Below, piece after piece: positions 22,494-33,189 of a stretch of DNA of 64,000 bases. Location of the stretch: positions 48,520,831 to 48,584,830 of the forward strand of contig OU862916.1 in the NCBI GenBank assembly GCA_917880885.1. The letters are read 5' to 3'. The notes below the pieces were generated by a model. It was not told the origin of the DNA. It did not search any database and saw nothing but the letters and a program-made list of their open reading frames with translations. Position numbers and translations under genes: made by a program. Numbering within the stretch: position 1 is the first letter of the stretch; every line of letters starts with the position of its first letter. This DNA is from Limnephilus marmoratus. Its lineage: Eukaryota; Arthropoda; Insecta; Trichoptera; Limnephilidae.

Positions 22494-23188
22494 CCTAAAG
22501 GCGGCGACTGACCTGTAACATTTGATCGTAACGTAACGTTACGTTACGACAAAATGTTACAGGTCAGTACAGCGAGCCGATCAGCTCGCTGCGAGCGCCG
22601 CGTGCTCCACCCGGTTGTCGGTATTTTCGCGAATCCCTTTGAGTGCTACGTTACGCCTTAATTTTAGGTCAGTACAACCCATAAATATACCAAACCACCC
22701 ATACAACCCCAAGCGTCATCGCAGCGCGTGTGTCAATAGTTTCGAAGTGTTTATTGACGAGCGTTGAAGATGGAATGGGACCAGGATAAAACTCTGTTGT
22801 TCATTGAAAAATATAAAGAAATGACTATTTAATGGGACCCCTCTTATCCACAACATTATAATAAAATAAAATAAAAAAAACAAGACGCGTGGGTCGATTT
22901 GGCTTCATTGTTAGATTAGAAACTGAAGTAGAAAGTTGTTAGAAAAAAATCACCAGTTTATTAGCTTCTTTGAGGAGGGACAAACAAAAAAATATCCACA
23001 GGAACAGGAAAAGAACCCAGTAACACGACTTCGTTATCCGACATTTTGATTACGAGTTGCGGAGCGCAGTCGAGCATAGTGTTCGCCACGAGCAAGGGTA
23101 CAGATCAGTCAGGTCATGCCGTAACGTAACACGCTCGCCTCGAATGTTACGATACGGCCAAATGCTCATGTCAGTCGCCGCCTTTAGG
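22494..23188 (+). mobile_element. Harbinger-like non-autonomous transposon with a MADF relic
   Basis: A 695-bp insertion has 19-bp near-terminal inverted repeats CCTAAAGGCGGCGACTGAC/GTCAGTCGCCGCCTTTAGG. The subterminal part holds a ~62-bp palindrome around CGTAACGTAACGTTACGTTACG (about 22530-22555). Inside, from 22770, a frame reads MEWDQDKTLLFIEKYKEM, stop, WDPSYPQHYNK, DAWVDLASLL, the signature of the MADF DNA-binding domain that PIF/Harbinger elements carry as a second protein. Several in-frame stops show it is dead. I could not define a 3-bp target duplication, so the superfamily call rests on MADF. Confidence 0.6.
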
Positions 23189-23399
23189 TATGTTCTTTGA
23201 TTCCGATTTCAAAATTACGAGTTGTTTTTCCAATATAAAATGAGGGACAATTATTTCATTTGAGTTTATATATTCCGGAATTAGTCAATTTATGGTCTTT
23301 ATCTTTAGCATTTCTCAAAAAATTACGGATATTATTTCTTGTATAAAAATCATGAGATTTATTTTCATTTACCCGCAAAAATATATTGGTGTTTAAACG

Positions 23400-23835
23400 C
23401 TTGGTTCACGACAAGGCCGTTTGATAGATTCTCCTATCTTAACAAACGGATTACAATCCTTAGGCCACAGACGTCGTCGGGTGGGAAATGCTGTCCTTAT
23501 TCTAACGGTATTTCAATGGAAGATGGTCGGAGGAAATATCGTCATTGATCCCCTCGGCACCGATGCACTGTCGGGAAAAATGTCAAACACGCACACGGTT
23601 GACATTTGGCACATGAGAACTGTTCGTTTCTACGACTCGTTCTTGAGTTGAACAGTTCGGATGTGGAACGATTTGCCGGCCTCCGTATTTCCTCCTACAA
23701 CGTGGATCTTTTCAAAACTCATGTTTACTATTTCCTCTCTTCTAAAAGACCCTTCGCACAGCATCCACAAAGATTACAAAAGCTCGAGGGAAATTATTTT
23801 CCAAAGGACCTCCTGTGTGGAGTTAATATTAAAAA
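23400..23835 (+). pseudogene. LINE family Y copy with RT C-terminus and 3' tail
   Basis: The frames show FDRFSYLNKRI, RRRVGNAVLILTVFQWKM, TVDIWHMRTVRFYDSF and WNDLPASVFPPTT, then FSSKRPFAQHPQRLQK in another phase. These are the end blocks of Jockey/CR1-like RT proteins (HRRxVG...FYRYFNG; RLWNxLPxxVFP; FKxxVH). The tail CAAAGATTAC...CTCCTGTGTGGAGTTAATATTAAAA follows. Several frameshifts are present. Confidence 0.75.
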
Positions 23836-24391
23836 AAAATACTTAAACGCGACCTTGAGAAAGGTAATTCCTCTTCCATTGAACGACGACCTTTCTGATT
23901 TGAAAAAAGCTAATATTTCGATGTTTTTTTCCAGAACGCAATTTAAATTCATAAGTACCCACCCACAAAATTTTGTGTAAAAATGGGTTGCGTTCTTTTG
24001 TCTTCTATATTTACATTTTATGAACTTGGTTTAAATGTTTACTCGCGAATAAAAACTTTTCCAATTTAGAAATTTCTGAATAAATTATAGAGCTTTGTGG
24101 GTATGTGTATTGTTTTGGGCCGTCTTTTCTTAAGTTACAAAATGAAGTTTATGATCAATAAACAAGGATATATTTTATAAATTATATTTATTTATTTTTA
24201 TGTTTGCAGAAACAAACAGTACATTATTACATAATGGGAAATATTAACAAAGTTATAGAATTAATACAATAATTGGTACCAATGACATGTCGCTGTTATA
24301 TACTTATATTTTTGTGTGATAAATAAAACATTATACCTAAATTAAGTTAGTAACTTATTGAAGGAGAGGGGTGTGGGAGAGTGTTTGAATG

Positions 24392-24440
24392 TGTGTAAAT
24401 GAGTATGCGCGTGTGTGTGTGGATGTGTGTGTTATGTGTG
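24392..24440. repeat. GT-rich microsatellite
   Basis: Imperfect (GT)n run, TGTGTGTGTGGATGTGTGTG, in the 3' UTR of the adjacent minus-strand LINE. Confidence 0.85.
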
Positions 24441-25292
24441 CGAGTTCAGTGTGCTAAAAATGTTTTTCTTAAATAGAGGGAGGGAAACAAAAAATATATC
24501 GGTATTTGTGGTTTTTTGAATAGAGTTGAAACTTTGAAGGATGCGGGAAATGGGGGAGTTGGCTGCAGCGTTCGTATTATTACTGGTTGTGTAAAAAAGG
24601 TTGGTGTGGCGAGTTCTTTTAGATGGGATGTTAAAATTTATTTGGGATAGAAGTTCTGGGCAGTCTATTTCGTTATGTATAATTTTATGGAGAAATGTCA
24701 TGTCAGCTACCGTTCGCCTGGATTTCAGGGATTGGAGAGTGCAGATGTAATTATTGTTGTATTTATAACCGAAATACTTAATAATTTTATTTTGTATGCG
24801 CTCTATGTTATTGACGTATTGGGTGTATTTGGGATTCCAGACAGGCGATGCAAATTCCAGTGTACTTCTGACTAGTGAGGAGTTAAACATTACTAGAGTA
24901 TGTGGATTTCTAAATAATTTACTCAGACGTAGTATAAAACCCAACATTTTGTAAGATCTATCGGTGATTGAATCAATGTGCGTTGTAAATATAAGTTTAC
25001 TATCTAAATAGACTCCAAGGTCCTAACATTCATTTTTTGAGATCACGGGTTCACCGCAGAGTGAATATGAAAAGTTAATTTGATGCTTGTTTCTAGTGAA
25101 GGACATAGTGTGGCATTTAGAAACATTGAGGTCTAAATAATTAGCTGTGCAATAGTTGCAGAGCCTATCTAAGTCACTTTGTAGCTCTTTACAGTCCGAT
25201 AGAGAGCGAACCGTTTTGTAAATTTTCATATCATCTGCAAACAATAAAAAATTAGAGTATTGGAAACATGAGCCTATGTCGTTTAAGTATAC

Positions 25293-25680
25293 AAGGTGTC
25301 CGGAAACTCGTAGTACAAGCGGGAAACTGGAGAATCCACATCACATTTGGAGTCGATTTTGTGGTTTAACTTTTTTGATTTGAGCTTTCGTTTTCGAGTA
25401 AATTGGGTCCGAAGTTGGAATTTTTTAGGTTAAATTTGAAAAAAAATTTCACTAGGAGGTTGATTTCAGCTCTGTAATGTCTTATAAAATGCAACGAAGG
25501 GTAAACCGGGCTCAAAATTTTTTTTAACCCTTTAGTTGCCGAAAAAATGGAAAAATAGAAAAAAAATAATATTAAAATCGAAATGCTTAGATCGAAAAAA
25601 ATAAGTTTTTTGGGTTCTCTACGTGATGTAGATTCACCAGTTTCCCGCTTGTACTACGAGTTTCCGGACACGTTGTATAT
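25293..25680. mobile_element. Mariner-type MITE with ~42-bp inverted repeats and TA duplication
   Basis: Terminal inverted repeats start TACAAGGTGTCCGGAAACTC and continue through GTAGTACAAGCGGGAAACTGG on both sides, flanked by TA. The element lies inside the RT frame of a LINE, so it inserted later. The TACAAGGTGTCC start resembles mariner-family ends. There is no transposase, so it is non-autonomous. A related longer copy is at 54925-56545, and a fragment lies next to the hAT relic at 47225-47260. Confidence 0.75.
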
Positions 25681-26089
25681 TAAAGAAGAGCGGACCAAGG
25701 TGGGAACCCTGAGGGACACCCGAGGTTACGTTGATTATTTTAGATAAAACTCCATTTATTGAGATAACTTGACTACAATTGCTAATGTATGATTTAATCC
25801 ATCTAAACAAGTCACCGTGTATTCCAAGACGAGTGAGTTTATTTAACAGAATTGAGTGGATAACGCGGTCGAAGGCCTTTGAGAAGTCGGTGTACATAGC
25901 ATCGACCTGCACCCTTTCGTCCATATTGCTCTGCAAATAGTTGACAAATAGGGCAAGGTTAGATGTTGTAGACCGATTTTTCATGAATCCGTGTTGGTTC
26001 TGTGAAATTTTTGTAGTGATTGTCGGGTAAAGTTGGTCGTAAACGATTTTTTCAAGAATTTTACTTAAGATTGGAAGTTGAGAACTTAT

Positions 26090-26400
26090 TGTTACTTAGT
26101 TCGCTACATTTGGTCACTTGAGGTGAGGTTCATCTAGGATGCATTTGTCGGGCCATCGGTGGCGGGCCAGATCGCGAGAACTTTTGAACTCTCCAATCAG
26201 ATTCTATCGACGCATCGTCTTACACCGCAGTGAGAGAGATGGATTTATACATCCGTCACACCTGGAAACTTTGATCCTCAGATTCCTACCCACTCCTCAT
26301 TCCTTTTTACCTTCCAAAACTCCCTTTCATTCTTTTCCGTAAAATACCCTCACAGCATTTCCAAAGATGATAGGCTCTGAAGATTTTTTCCCCTAAAAAA
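26090..26400 (+). mobile_element. Family X element, 3' half
   Basis: Plus-strand copy from GTTCGCTACATTTGGTCAC through GTGAGAGAGATGGATTTATAC and ATTCCTACCCACTCC to CACAGCATTTCCAAAGATGAT. The last part matches the 3' tail shared with LINE family Y. The copy is diverged from the one at 26930-27425. Confidence 0.65.
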
Positions 26401-26597
26401 AGAACATCATGATAATAAGAAGCATTCTTTATTAATTATATTATACAAAAATCGTATTTACCTTCATATAATTTATCCTTATTTCGACTTTTAACATGAT
26501 CTAGACTTTTGCATTAAATTAACTTTGCAATATAGCAACATCTTAACATTCCAGACTTATACACGTTCAGACCTACGTTTATCTGTTGTGAATATTT

Positions 26598-26870
26598 TTA
26601 AGATTTTTCGTCGCCTCAGTTCTTATTTGTCCAACAAACCATTTTAGTTTTTGTTCAATCTCCACTTCAAAATTATAAATAAAGTGTAAAAAATTATAAT
26701 TAATCACTTAACTAAGAATTATTTATATTAATGAGACCTTTCCTTTAAGGAAATGGCTTTATCAAACACCTAATGTTTCATTGAAATAATGAAGGAAAAT
26801 TTTCTCCTCTTGTAAATTTTTCTAATGGTCTGTTGGACAAATACGAACTAAGGCGACGTTTCGGTGAAGC
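26598..26870. mobile_element. ~270-bp MITE (family M1), copy 1
   Basis: The ends form imperfect inverted repeats, CGTCGCCTCAGTTCTTATTTG at left and CAAATACGAACTAAGGCGACG at right. The middle is AT-rich. A second copy lies inverted at 27738-28003. No transposase and no clear target duplication. Confidence 0.7.
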
Positions 26871-26929
26871 CTAATAAACTCACCCCATGAACCTAGGCAC
26901 CAAGTCACCAAACGTAGCCAACTACTTGG

Positions 26930-27425
26930 GGTTTTTTTACATTAGCTCCACACAGGAGGCCCAGTGGAAAAAAAACCTCATTGTCTATGTCATCTTTGGG
27001 GATGCTGTGTGGAGAGTCTTTTTTATGGAAAGGAAGGAGAGGAGAAGTTCTGTTAAGGAATAAGGTATGTGGAGTGGGTAGGAATCTGGGGTTCAATTTG
27101 TCCAGGAATGACGGACTTATGAATCCATCCCTCCCACTGCGGTGCAAGAATCGAGAGAGTCCGGTTGGAGAGGTCAAAAGATCTCCCTGTTCAACCACTC
27201 TCTCTCGATCCAGCCCACCACACAGCAAGTGGGCGGACACATCCACCGCCAAGACCTGGACAAAACTCACCCCATGAATCTGGGCACCCCTGCTAAAACT
27301 TAGCGAACTACGGTAGAGGTGTTGATTATCCAATATATGGTTCCCGGGGTGGCGGTACCCATACCCGCTTCCCAAATTGTGATGCCTATGACTATCAAAT
27401 AAATGGGGCGGCGGTTCCTATATCC
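26930..27425 (-). mobile_element. Family X element, near full length
   Basis: On the minus strand it runs from GGGAGGCGGGTATGGGTACC through GCAGGGGTGCCC, GTGGTTGAACAGGGAG and CACCGCAGTGGGAGGGATGG to ACACAGCATCCCCAAAGATGAC and CCTCCTGTGTGGAGCTAATG. A 156-codon open frame spans most of it (26905-27375), but other copies do not keep the frame, so I treat it as non-coding. It ends with the tail shared with LINE family Y. Confidence 0.7.
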
Positions 27426-27737
27426 ACCTCCAAAATTGAAAATACTTCGGCCTACTAACTAATATTCGTTTTTTAGAAACGTTGGTTGATTGCTTGATCG
27501 TTTCCACATTTCCTCCATCAATTAATAACATATTAACAACTACGTGTTTTATTCTGCGATAAATCTGTCTGGGGCCAGCAATTTATTGCGTAATATTTCA
27601 CAACGATCATCGCAATTTTATGAGTTTTCAAGTATAAATTCATTAGATTTTTTTGTTCGAGCTTACGTCGTTTGATGATAATTTATCTGTTTGTGATACG
27701 TGAAAATGTAGCTGTGCATATGTCGGGAAAGAGACGG

Positions 27738-28003
27738 AAATCGTCGCCTTAATTCTTAATTGTCCAAACGACAATTTGAAAATTTTACAGGAGGAGAAGG
27801 TTTTCTTTCATTATTTCAATGAAACATTAGGATAGGTGTTCATGATAAAGCTATTTCCTTAGACAAAGTCTAATTAGTTTAAATAATTCTTAGTTAAGTG
27901 ATTAACTTCCATTTTATGTACTTTATTTTTAGTTTTAAAGTGGAGATTGAACAAAAACTAAAATGGTCGTTTGGACAATTAAGAACTGAGGTGACGAAAT
28001 GAC
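27738..28003. mobile_element. ~265-bp MITE (family M1), copy 2
   Basis: Inverted relative to 26598-26870, with the same ends (CGTCGCCTTAATTCTTAATTG; CAATTAAGAACTGAGGTGACG). The shared interior includes GGAGATTGAACAAAAACTAA and AATGAAACATTAG. Confidence 0.7.
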
Positions 28004-28354
28004 TAGATTAAGTAAAGCGCGTTGAGCAAGACAACACAAAATAAGTACAAATATTTAGTATCTAAGTCGGTAGCTCTAGTCGGTAACATTAGAGTCCATG
28101 ATAGCTTTTTGTTTGACAAGCCCCCAAAGGGCTCACAAACTCCAACGGCTCGGAGGGCTTTGAAACAAAAAATGGACGGTTACCTCGAGAGTGTTTTCTC
28201 TTGGGGAAAGAATAATCTCGTCATATTTAATGTTAATCCAGTCTAATTATGTCTAAAAGGGATCGAAATTAAAATCTAGCCTCCTTCAACGGAAGCAATC
28301 TTCCGAAGAGGCACTCCATTGATATGCTTGATGTAACTATAAGTTACCAGCAAC

Positions 28355-28960
28355 TAGTACGGGTAAGCCAGAGTTTAGTTAGCCTCTCAAAAGCTGGGCG
28401 TACTGTACAAGGCCCGTAGATACTTTAGTAGTGCACAACTGCTTAAACGTGCGCCGCACGGTAGAACTTGCAGTCACCTCTGGTCTGGAGCGCCAAAACA
28501 GTCAATTCTGGTCTGGAGTCTCAAAATACCTGAAAAACATCGACTCAGAAACGGGCGGTCCGTTTGATTGATTCTCCTATCTTAACGAACGGATTGTAAT
28601 CTTTAGAGCACAGGAGTTGGGTGGGAATGCTGTCCTTGTTCTATTGGTATTTCAATGTAAGATGCTCTGAGGAACTAGCGTCATTGATCTCCTTGGCATT
28701 GGTGAATAGCCGGAAAACGCGCAAAACGCGCCCAACATACACGGTTGACATTTGTTTGCCACATGAGAATGGGTCTCTTCCCCGACTTGTTCTTAAGTTT
28801 AACAGCTCGGCTATGGAATGATTATCTAGCCTCAGGGTTTGCTCCTTCCTACTCTCTTCAAGGTCTTTTAAAGACTTATGCTCACTCCATCCTCTCCTAA
28901 ACGAGACCCTACACGCATGGGCCCTCAGAGAAATTATTTTCCTCAAGGCCTCCTGTGTTT
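28355..28960 (+). pseudogene. LINE family Y, longest copy of the 3' third
   Basis: From about 28365 it reads an ARRYF-like block, then (frame changes) VGNAVLVLLVFQCKM, SVIDLLGIGE, TVDICLPHENGSL and WNDYLAS, and finally the 3' tail up to GGCCTCCTGTG. In family Y the RT C-terminus gives YRYFNGSCFEELASLIP (clear at 62930-63000). Many frameshifts. A SINE A copy is inserted in the tail at about 28966. Confidence 0.75.
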
Positions 28961-28965
28961 TTTTT

Positions 28966-29228
28966 TTTTTTTACAGTGAATACCGCACAAGAATCTCAAC
29001 TGCTCCCGTCTGGAGCCAGTGAGACTATGGCATCCCCAATTGGGGTATGTTGTGAGGCTGAAGGTAGTGGGGAGGGGAAGGAGGTGGGGAAGAGGAAGGT
29101 TGGGAAGTACCTGGCTATTCAGATCTGGTCACTAAACACGGCTAAAGCCATTTTCAAGCAACGTTTCAAGTCTGAATGGTGGTCTTACACCAGGGCGATA
29201 CTAATAGTATCTTCCACTCTGGAACCTG
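28966..29228 (-). mobile_element. SINE family A, 5'-truncated
   Basis: The minus-strand copy lacks the tRNA head and starts in AGAGTGGAAGATACTATTAG. It then shows the standard body (GGTGTAAGACCACCATTCAG, CAGATCTGAATAGCCAGGTA, CTTCCTCTTCCCCACC) and the end GTTGAGATTCTTGTGCGGTA and TTCACTGTAAAAAAA. Identity to the copy at 41862-42295 is high by eye. It is inserted in the tail of LINE family Y. Confidence 0.85.
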
Positions 29229-29239
29229 TGAGGGGTTAA

Positions 29240-29425
29240 TGTAAAAAAAGCTCTTACGTGGAATGAGCTACCGACATTTTTTCAGTTTTTCCTCATTCAT
29301 AAAATCCTGCCCCTCCCTTAACCTACCTCACAACGCTGCCCAACCGGGTGGTGACATAGTTCCCTGCCTTTACACCGTACGTAGGGGCGCTCTTGTGTGG
29401 ATCAACATAAACATAAAAATAAAAT
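29240..29425 (+). pseudogene. LINE 3'-end fragment (Y-related)
   Basis: One plus frame reads MSYRHFFSFSS, and another a WNELPTFFQ-like segment near 29260, matching the LWNxLP position of family Y. The 3' end CGCTCTTGTGTGGATCAACATAAACATAAA resembles the tail ...TGTGTGGAGTTCATGTAAAA. It is weakly conserved. Confidence 0.45.
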
Positions 29426-29429
29426 AAAA

Positions 29430-30335
29430 ATTATCCATTCGTTGTGGCTTAGATGTACCTAATACAATTTAGCACAATTAACAAATTTAAAAAAAATGAA
29501 CTCTCGAAAAAAAAAACCCAAAATAGGTATTTTTACGAATGGATCAAGTTTAAACTCGATCTTTCCGCTCCCGAAATTGAAATTTGGAAATTAGGTTAAA
29601 CTCTAAACAAAAAAACTTTTTTGTTTTATTACATTCTCAGAAAATTAAATCTTATTATTCCACTCGATAGGCGAAATAAACCACAAAGTTTATTAAGAAT
29701 GAAAAAAAAAAAATTATAAATATTAAGAAGGGAACAGCGCCTTTATTTAAATACTTGTAATAATTTGAATTTAACTTTTGTTTTCTTGGTTGAATGAATG
29801 TATGAAAGAAGTGGGAACTTGGAAGTGGGAATTAATCCACTTTCCGACATCTGACCGAACTGCAACTCGCCAGATAAAATCGTTGCCGATGACAATGAAT
29901 GCCGACGAAATAAATTTCGGCATTTGGCTCAGTTGAGAGCGTGGTTGACTCCAGTGTCTGAGCATGAGGTTCAGTTCTCAGTAAACCTCAATAATAATAA
30001 AAAAAAACGGTTTTAAAAGACAAAATAGATACATAATAGTAAGATAACTTCGTTTTAGATGGTTGATTTTTAAAGAGATTGTATTTAAATATTTTAAATT
30101 TATTTATTTTCAGTCACTAACAAAACATCGACATTTCAGGTGGACGTACTTCCTTAATTCCTTTTTGAATTTAAACAAATCAACCGGATTTTTGTTTTAA
30201 AGTTGGACGGTCTGGTAATAAATGATTTCTGGGTGCTTGCTTTCTTCCTTGTTGACAATCTAATTTGCTTTGCATTTCTCGTCCCGTGTCCGTATTACCA
30301 TCGCTGTTGGTACCAACACTCTTTTGTGATTTTTC
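29430..30335. other. AT-rich interval, nothing recognised
   Basis: Contains A/T-rich tracts and no recognised domain. A GGTGGACGTACTTCC segment near 30140 has no counterpart in the window. Confidence 0.4.
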
Positions 30336-30500
30336 AGATCAAACCAATTTCTTTTGACCTCTCCAACAAACTCTTTCCACCTATCACCTTGCAACGCAGT
30401 GAGAGGAGTAGATTTATACGTCCGTCATTACTGGACCATACCTTTTCCTTCCTTTTCCTAAAATAACCCTCTACACGGCATCCCCCGAGAGAAATTGTTT
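30335..30500 (+). mobile_element. Family X element fragment
   Basis: TTTTGACCTCTCCAACAAAC, then a TTGCAACGCAGTGAGAGG, ACGTCCGTCATTACTGGACC and ACGGCATCCCCCGAGAG order matches the 3' half of family X, with strong divergence. Confidence 0.5.
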
Positions 30501-31059
30501 AGTGTTCCATCACTAAGTACGACCATAAAAGCTTAAAAAATCTTCAAGCTTTAACACATTCGAAGGGTGATTTTTTAAAATTTGTTTGTTCATATAAATC
30601 TTCTGTAAACAAAATCTATACTTTTGACTGTTATCACCTTGTGCCCTTTCGTAGTCAAATTGTTTAAAGCCGAACCACGCGGGTTCCCCAGTGATAAAAC
30701 AGCGATTTCTCACACCGGGGGTGGTTGCTTAATCGGGTTTATTCACCATGCATAATAACATGATAGCCAGGTGGATGGAGTCCCCATATTTTATTCAGAA
30801 GGGGTAATTGGATGAGAGTGCCTCCGCCGCAGGGGAGTAGATGCGGAATAAAACCTTGACATGAAACGATCTGAGCGGCGCCGAAGCCGAAGGAGAGAAA
30901 CTAAAAAATGACTGAGTAGGAAATGAGCTTTTATGGGAACCCGTAAACAACGGAATAAATTAAATCAATGGAATTCTTTCTGTGAATTATACAGGAATGG
31001 TGTGAAATATTTCAATTCAGCACGTTTAAACAAACATAGTGTACAAATGAAAAACGTTC

Positions 31060-31792
31060 TTTTTTAAAACCATTTTATTTTATTTATTTAGTCGACCGGT
31101 TTCGTTTGAACTCAACCTTCATCAAGACAGATATAAACTGTCCCTGGTTGCGATTCTCCAATAACGATCACCAGTTACTCGTTACGCGCCATCTACGAGT
31201 GATAAATTACTCGTCTCGACGAACTTTGTCGAATGTTTCAGTTTTTCGTATTCTTCATTATAGAAGGGTTATGGCTGTGAATATTGTCTATGTTTTTGAT
31301 GTTTCTATGGCGTGCATTTGAATTTGGATATTTTACTCAAAACTGAAAACAGATGGTAACCACCGCGGAAAAGAAATTTAATGCCGCTAACACATGCAAA
31401 ACGACAGTTCAACAGATTAATTATGAATCTAATTTTCATGTGAAAAGTACCTACCCTCTGGCGAAATATTCTAGTTGGCCTCAAAGTATATCCTTCAGTT
31501 TGCTCTATGTTTTGTATTATAGCCAGAGCCAATGTCGCCGATAAATCGGCCATTATAATGAACCTTAAAACAACTTTGTAAAAATGTTGACAGGTTCAAC
31601 CCACTTTTTGTTCGAGTGGAATAACTTTTGACGTTTGGCGTCTAAGTACGTACCTTCGTACTTAGACGAACTAATAATGTACTTATTTTCGATAGCGATT
31701 GTGAGCGGCCTCAACTGGAGAATCGATTCCTTAATGAAGGTTGGCATCAACCGAAACCGATGGACTATTAAATTTTATTATTCTGTATTTTA
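31060..31792. mobile_element. Decayed Penelope-like inverted pair
   Basis: Left arm (31060-31140) has GACCGGTTTCGTTTGAACTC and AACCTTCATCAAG. The right arm (31730-31792) is its reverse complement in decayed form, AATGAAGGTTGGCATCAACC then GAAACCGATGG. Both hammerhead positions are altered: TTGATGA at left and TTAATGA with GAAACCGAT at right, in place of CTGANGA and GAAACCGGT. The ~600-bp interior gives no clear GIY-YIG or RT match. Confidence 0.55.
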
Positions 31793-31799
31793 AAGTAAA

Positions 31800-32500
31800 A
31801 AATTTCTCTTTCTTGTTTTTTTTATTATTTTTAAGCCCTATTACAATGTAGCTATGAAATAATTTTCTATGTTTGGCTTAGTGTTCATTACTGCTGGTAT
31901 TTAAAAAAAATTGCATTTTCAAGAAGATAAATATCAATTTGAGTAAAGCTTCATATGTTAATGTGGGAGGGCGTGACGGCATATTTCGTTTGGCGATGTT
32001 TACTACTTTTAACTATAAATGTTTATCATTTACAAATTACATTCTAACAAGATTTCCAGCCTTGTCGGCAACATTGATAAGTAATAATTGATAATCCGTT
32101 AGATATTAATACCTAATGGGTCCAACATAACAGGTGCGAGTTTGCAAGTTAAATTATTCAGGTAGTGTATGGCAATTATTGCCTCTACAGTTTAATTGTG
32201 GGAACATCAGGTGGTAGTACTAATTTAAATGGCTATTGATGGAAATGGGTGAATTTACAGTTTGGTCGACAACTACTTTAAATAATTGTCACACCGATTT
32301 ATTAATCATTTTTAATTTGAAGTCTGTTGCACACTCAAGAAATCTTGAATATTTCAAGCAAACGTCGATTCTGATTGGTGGTTTAACCAGGGGTCTAGCA
32401 CGATCAAATTGATAACTTTACAAAATCGGATCGACAAACTTCACTTTCGACGATTTTATATCCATCCCTAGCACAGTTGCGCTGTCGAAAGCCGAACCAA
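31800..32500. other. AT-rich interval
   Basis: No gene seen. Around 32390-32480 there is a GGTCTAGCACGATC...CCCTAGCACAGTTGCG arrangement that may be a diverged relative of the CTAGCA-type MITE at 36447 and 50747. Confidence 0.35.
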
Positions 32501-32559
32501 TATTGACACAAAACAATTAAAAAATCGTTAAGACGACAATATACCCTAAAATATATTCA

Positions 32560-32775
32560 GAATCTTAACGACGTAAGTAACGAAGCCGTGTACACAAATT
32601 GCGACTCGCGACCCGTGTACTGGACGGAACTACTGTCGAATTTGCCGTATCAAAGAAAAGAAGAAGAAGAAAAATAATATGGGAATCTTAACGACGTAAG
32701 TGAAGAAAGCGTGTAAATAAATATACGCCACGGCACGGCGTATTGGACGAACGTACGGTCGAATTCACCCTAGCA
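32560..32775. repeat. Two diverged tandem units
   Basis: AATCTTAACGACGTAAGT occurs at about 32562 and 32685. Each is followed by an A/G-start GAAGCCGTGTA- or GAAAGCGTGTA-type segment and a GTATTGGACG/GTACTGGACG segment. The period is about 123 bp; only two units. Confidence 0.6.
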
Positions 32776-33189
32776 GGCCTGGAGATTGGTCCTTTCCGCA
32801 GCGTTCATTTTAATTAATTCTGAAGAACGTGTTACAAATATTTAAAATGTGTTTCCGCGTTGTCCTCCCAAAGTTATTAATTCAACGTCTAGAAAAATCT
32901 GGTGCTTACCGCTAACTTTATAGTTGAAAAACCGGTTATAAAGTTTTAAAATCGTTGTACGGAAAATATATTAATATCTCGCAAAATACAAATAACTCGC
33001 ATCCCTTGTGCGGCATGGAAATAAAAAAGTTATTTTATTTACTAAATTATTAGGGTTGTTTAGGCCATACTGGCGAATCTGTCTATGGATAATCTTTCCT
33101 GTAGTGTTGAGTACCTCATACAAGAGGCACCTCAAATGTCCCATACAAACACGTAAAATGTCCCCCCACCTCACAATATGTATTTGTAC

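Larger units (their letters stand above)
22072..23395 (-). pseudogene. Penelope-like element relic with GIY-YIG, split by a DNA transposon
   Basis: On the minus strand, from about 23340, I read LTNSGIYKLK, one stop, NNCPSFYIGKTTRNF and IKEHT. Then, across the insertion (22494-23188), CLNNNIFSEFANHIIENN and an EKRLDNLEVLEI segment follow. This is a GIY-YIG endonuclease module with the GIY and YIG motifs and downstream helix. The 3' end is a pseudo-LTR (22072-22165) carrying a complete hammerhead core. Compared with the element at 5438-6556, it has lost one terminal repeat. Confidence 0.75.
24180..26085 (-). mobile_element. Jockey/CR1-like LINE, 5'-truncated, interrupted by a MITE
   Basis: On the minus strand the RT domain reads in order. 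First come LPILSKILEKIVYDQLY and NQHGFMKNRSTTSNLALF (about 25960-26080), then YTDFSKAFDRVIHSILLNKL and SGVPQGSHLGPLFF (25680-25900). FADDMKIYKTVRSLSDCKEL with the catalytic FADD follows at 25180-25244. The C-terminal thumb is SSLVRSTLEFASPVWNPKY...ERIQNK, frame 24432-24947. The RT is split by a ~385-bp element (25293-25680), and the 5' end is lost at a family X copy near 26090. Downstream lie a GT-rich 3' UTR and a TTTATTTATTTTTA tail. Confidence 0.85.

Noticed and set aside
26905..27375. 156-codon open frame in a family X copy
   Set aside because: Other family X copies (50096-50405, 61530-61915) do not keep the frame; likely chance in a non-coding element.
31305..31553. Penelope reading frame between the arms at 31060-31792
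   Set aside because: The 82-residue frame lacks GIY, YIG or RT motifs.
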